This document shows, one piece after another, positions 6,239 through 7,300 of a stretch of 7,300 nt of DNA (positions are counted from its first letter, which is position 1; each line of letters begins with the position of its first letter). The position numbers were made by a program, and so were the translations under genes. Source of the stretch: Akkermansiaceae bacterium (GTDB taxonomy: Bacteria; Verrucomicrobiota; Verrucomicrobiia; Verrucomicrobiales; Akkermansiaceae); contig JABHEX010000235.1 of assembly GCA_018676385.1 (NCBI GenBank), positions 1-7,300 on the forward strand. Reading direction: 5' to 3'. Below the pieces are notes generated by a model that saw only the letters and a list, made by a program, of their open reading frames with translations, was not told where the DNA came from and did no database searches.

Positions 6239-6418
6239 ATGAAAACACTTAATATACTTACGACATTAGTCATCATCGCTGGTGGTGTTGCTATTTCATC
6301 CTGTTATCCTGCCACTGGGGAAGCGCGGCCACCTTCATTGCGATCGTTGCCCAAATTTGACCCTGTGCCAAACGTGCCAAATGTGCCGTCTAGCAATGCT
6401 GTAGATTACGCCAAGTAA
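6239..6418 (+). CDS. Small proline-rich predicted lipoprotein (59 aa)
   Basis: The ATG at 6239 opens a 59-residue protein with Lys2, a hydrophobic segment (about 4-19) and a lipobox I-S-S-C whose Cys22 would be lipid-modified. The reading frame is open back to 6182, but upstream starts would bury the signal peptide, and an A/C-rich leader precedes 6239. The 38-residue mature part is rich in proline and contains a V-P-N, V-P-N, V-P-S tandem (43-51) encoded by near-identical 9-bp units at 6365-6391. It has no hydrophobic or enzymatic domain. It lies 120 nt after the 37-aa lipoprotein gene and past its terminator, so it needs its own promoter, and it is followed by its own terminator. I do not recognise the family; a cell-envelope role is the only reasonable inference. 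Confidence 0.75.
   Translation: MKTLNILTTLVIIAGGVAISSCYPATGEARPPSLRSLPKFDPVPNVPNVPSSNAVDYAK
6365..6391 (+). repeat. Three tandem 9-bp units inside the small lipoprotein gene
   Basis: GTGCCAAAC, GTGCCAAAT and GTGCCGTCT follow one another in frame and encode V-P-N, V-P-N and V-P-S. The first two differ only at the last base. This suggests local duplication and a segment that may vary in copy number between strains. Confidence 0.6.
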
Positions 6419-6463
6419 ACCCGCAGCGCGCTCAACACTGCGCGGCATTTGATAATATTTCAT

Positions 6464-6495
6464 GGGCTATCGACTTATTCGGTAGCCCTTTTTTT
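6464..6495 (+). terminator. Rho-independent terminator after the second small lipoprotein gene
   Basis: A 10-bp stem pairs 6464-6473 with 6479-6488, with one G-T wobble (T6470-G6482) and a CTTAT loop. Seven Ts follow at 6489-6495. No T-run exists on the other side, so it acts on plus-strand transcription. Confidence 0.88.
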
Positions 6496-6694
6496 GTTGA
6501 ATTTACCTCGGTGCAAAATTTGACTTAGAGGGCTAGTGATCCGTATTTTGGTCTTTGCAAGATTTGTCCAATTACTTGCTAAGCCAAAACTTTAAGAGGA
6601 TTAATTATATAGCCGGTGTTTGATACGTAATGAGTAACCCGCAGGCTTAGTTTGGGGGATGGTTTAGTTGTAGCTAAAATTGAAATAGCTGATT
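6496..6694. other. Convergent intergenic region with no gene seen
   Basis: About 200 nt separate the terminator of the small lipoprotein gene from the rlmN stop codon. I see no credible coding region, tRNA or terminator serving rlmN on the minus strand. CTAAGCC near 6580 and GGCTTAG near 6645 form a 7-bp inverted pair around a long loop, and AGCTA/TAGCT near 6672-6690 forms a weak 5-bp pair; neither has a T-run. A promoter-like pair of hexamers, TTGACT (6520-6525) and TATTTT (6544-6549), has no gene after it on that strand. Confidence 0.6.
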
Positions 6695-7300
6695 TCACCT
6701 TCCGATCTTCACGGGTGCTTGAACGATACCCTCTGCGGTTTCTTTTTTTAACCGTAGTTGACCGCAGGCGGCGTTGATATCGTGACCTTTCTCGATGCGC
6801 AGAGTAGTATTGATACCGTGGTTGGCCACCGTGTCGCGGAAGGCATAGCAAACGTCTTCTGTGGGCCTTTCCCAGTCGAGTCCCTCCACGGTATTGTAAG
6901 GGATTAAGTTAACTTTCGCGTTGAGGCCCTTGGCGCGTTTGGCGAGGATGGCAGCTTGCTCTAAAGAGTCGTTAACTCCTTGTATAAGAATGTATTCAAG
7001 TGAAATCTTCTGTTTTTTGTGTAAACGCCAGAAATGCAGGGAATCAAATAAATCTTTGATTGGCCATTTCTTATTCACAGGCATAATTATGTTGCGTACG
7101 TCGTCGGTGGCCCCGTGCAGGGAGATGGCGAGTCGAATGGGCACAGGGAACTCAGCGAGGGTGCGAATCTGGGGAGCTAAACCAGAGGTGGAGACAGTGA
7201 CGCTGCGAGCGCCGATATTCAGTCCCCAGTGGGCTGTGATGATTTCTAAGGCTTTGATCAAGTTCTTTACATTTGCGAGAGGCTCACCCATACCCATGAA
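6695..7300 (-). CDS. rlmN: Dual-specificity 23S rRNA/tRNA (adenine-C2) methyltransferase RlmN, C-terminal part (runs off the right edge)
   Basis: The minus strand encodes the last 201 residues of RlmN, a radical-SAM enzyme that methylates C2 of A2503 in 23S rRNA and A37 in some tRNAs. The visible part begins F-M-G-M-G-E-P, the conserved SAM-contacting motif. It continues through T-V-S-T-S-G-L, L-A-I-S-L-H-G-A, M-P-V-N-K-K, N-L-I-P-Y-N and I-N-A-A-C-G-Q-L. The cysteine in the last motif (codon 6764-6766) matches the methyl-carrying C-terminal Cys355 of E. coli RlmN and separates this family from ordinary radical-SAM enzymes. The Cx3Cx2C iron-sulphur motif lies upstream of the visible portion, outside the window. 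The frame is open to the window edge with no break. It converges on the small lipoprotein gene and is unrelated to it in function. Cfr, the resistance paralogue, is less likely given the housekeeping context, but the missing half would decide. Confidence 0.95.
   Translation of the reverse strand, partial: FMGMGEPLANVKNLIKALEIITAHWGLNIGARSVTVSTSGLAPQIRTLAEFPVPIRLAISLHGATDDVRNIIMPVNKKWPIKDLFDSLHFWRLHKKQKISLEYILIQGVNDSLEQAAILAKRAKGLNAKVNLIPYNTVEGLDWERPTEDVCYAFRDTVANHGINTTLRIEKGHDINAACGQLRLKKETAEGIVQAPVKIGR

Noticed and set aside
6520..6549. Promoter-like TTGACT and TATTTT with an 18-nt spacer
   Set aside because: No plus-strand gene follows before the convergent rlmN gene, so there is nothing for it to drive.
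6579..6851. Open frame of 90 codons overlapping the rlmN 3' end on the minus strand
   Set aside because: It overlaps rlmN in a different frame and is Arg/Ser-rich low-complexity sequence without a domain, so it is most likely a shadow.
1..7300. Mobile element, CRISPR array, tRNA/rRNA, phage or defence system
   Set aside because: No direct-repeat arrays, terminal inverted repeats, transposase or integrase motifs, cloverleaf structures or defence-type domains were seen on either strand.

Overview
The window looks like ordinary chromosome from a free-living Gram-negative-type bacterium, most likely of the Planctomycetes-Verrucomicrobia-Chlamydiae (PVC) group and perhaps a marine Verrucomicrobiota. 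This rests on moderate, slightly AT-leaning base composition, start codons without Shine-Dalgarno motifs, A-rich leaders, small Cys-lipoproteins, a STAS/SpoIIE phosphatase pair and a long regulatory-domain pyrophosphatase. The placement is inference. Nothing in the window looks like a phage, transposon, CRISPR array, tRNA or rRNA.

Layout. At the left edge (minus strand) is the first 39 codons of mutS, which runs out of the window. Divergent from it is a plus-strand cluster: a secreted four-helix protein that resembles cytochrome b562 (233-667), a YraN-family nuclease-like protein (687-1130), a CBS/DRTGG-containing family II pyrophosphatase (1203-2894) and a short glutamate 5-kinase, proB (2912-3670). 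Gaps of 17-72 nt and one direction suggest a single transcription unit. After a 128-nt gap with a promoter-like sequence comes a second unit of two genes: a STAS anti-sigma-antagonist-like protein (3799-4326) and a membrane-anchored GAF-SpoIIE phosphatase (4416-5858). These are two of the three classes of part in a partner-switching circuit; no anti-sigma kinase or sigma factor is present here. Next come two very small lipoprotein genes (6005-6118, 37 aa; 6239-6418, 59 aa), each followed by its own convincing rho-independent terminator. The right edge (minus strand) carries the C-terminal 201 codons of rlmN.

How the parts work together. mutS (mismatch repair) and rlmN (rRNA/tRNA A2 methylation) are housekeeping genes that happen to flank the window. 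The first cluster mixes unrelated roles: possible periplasmic haem binding, nucleic-acid processing, energy-sensed pyrophosphate hydrolysis and proline synthesis. The second pair should form a signalling module in which a stimulus sensed by the GAF/membrane region drives dephosphorylation of Ser59 of the STAS protein. I found no clear evidence of a wholly new system. The most interesting items are the b562-like protein with both axial-ligand positions kept, the phosphatase/STAS pair without a kinase, the tandem micro-lipoproteins, and the absence of Shine-Dalgarno sites throughout.
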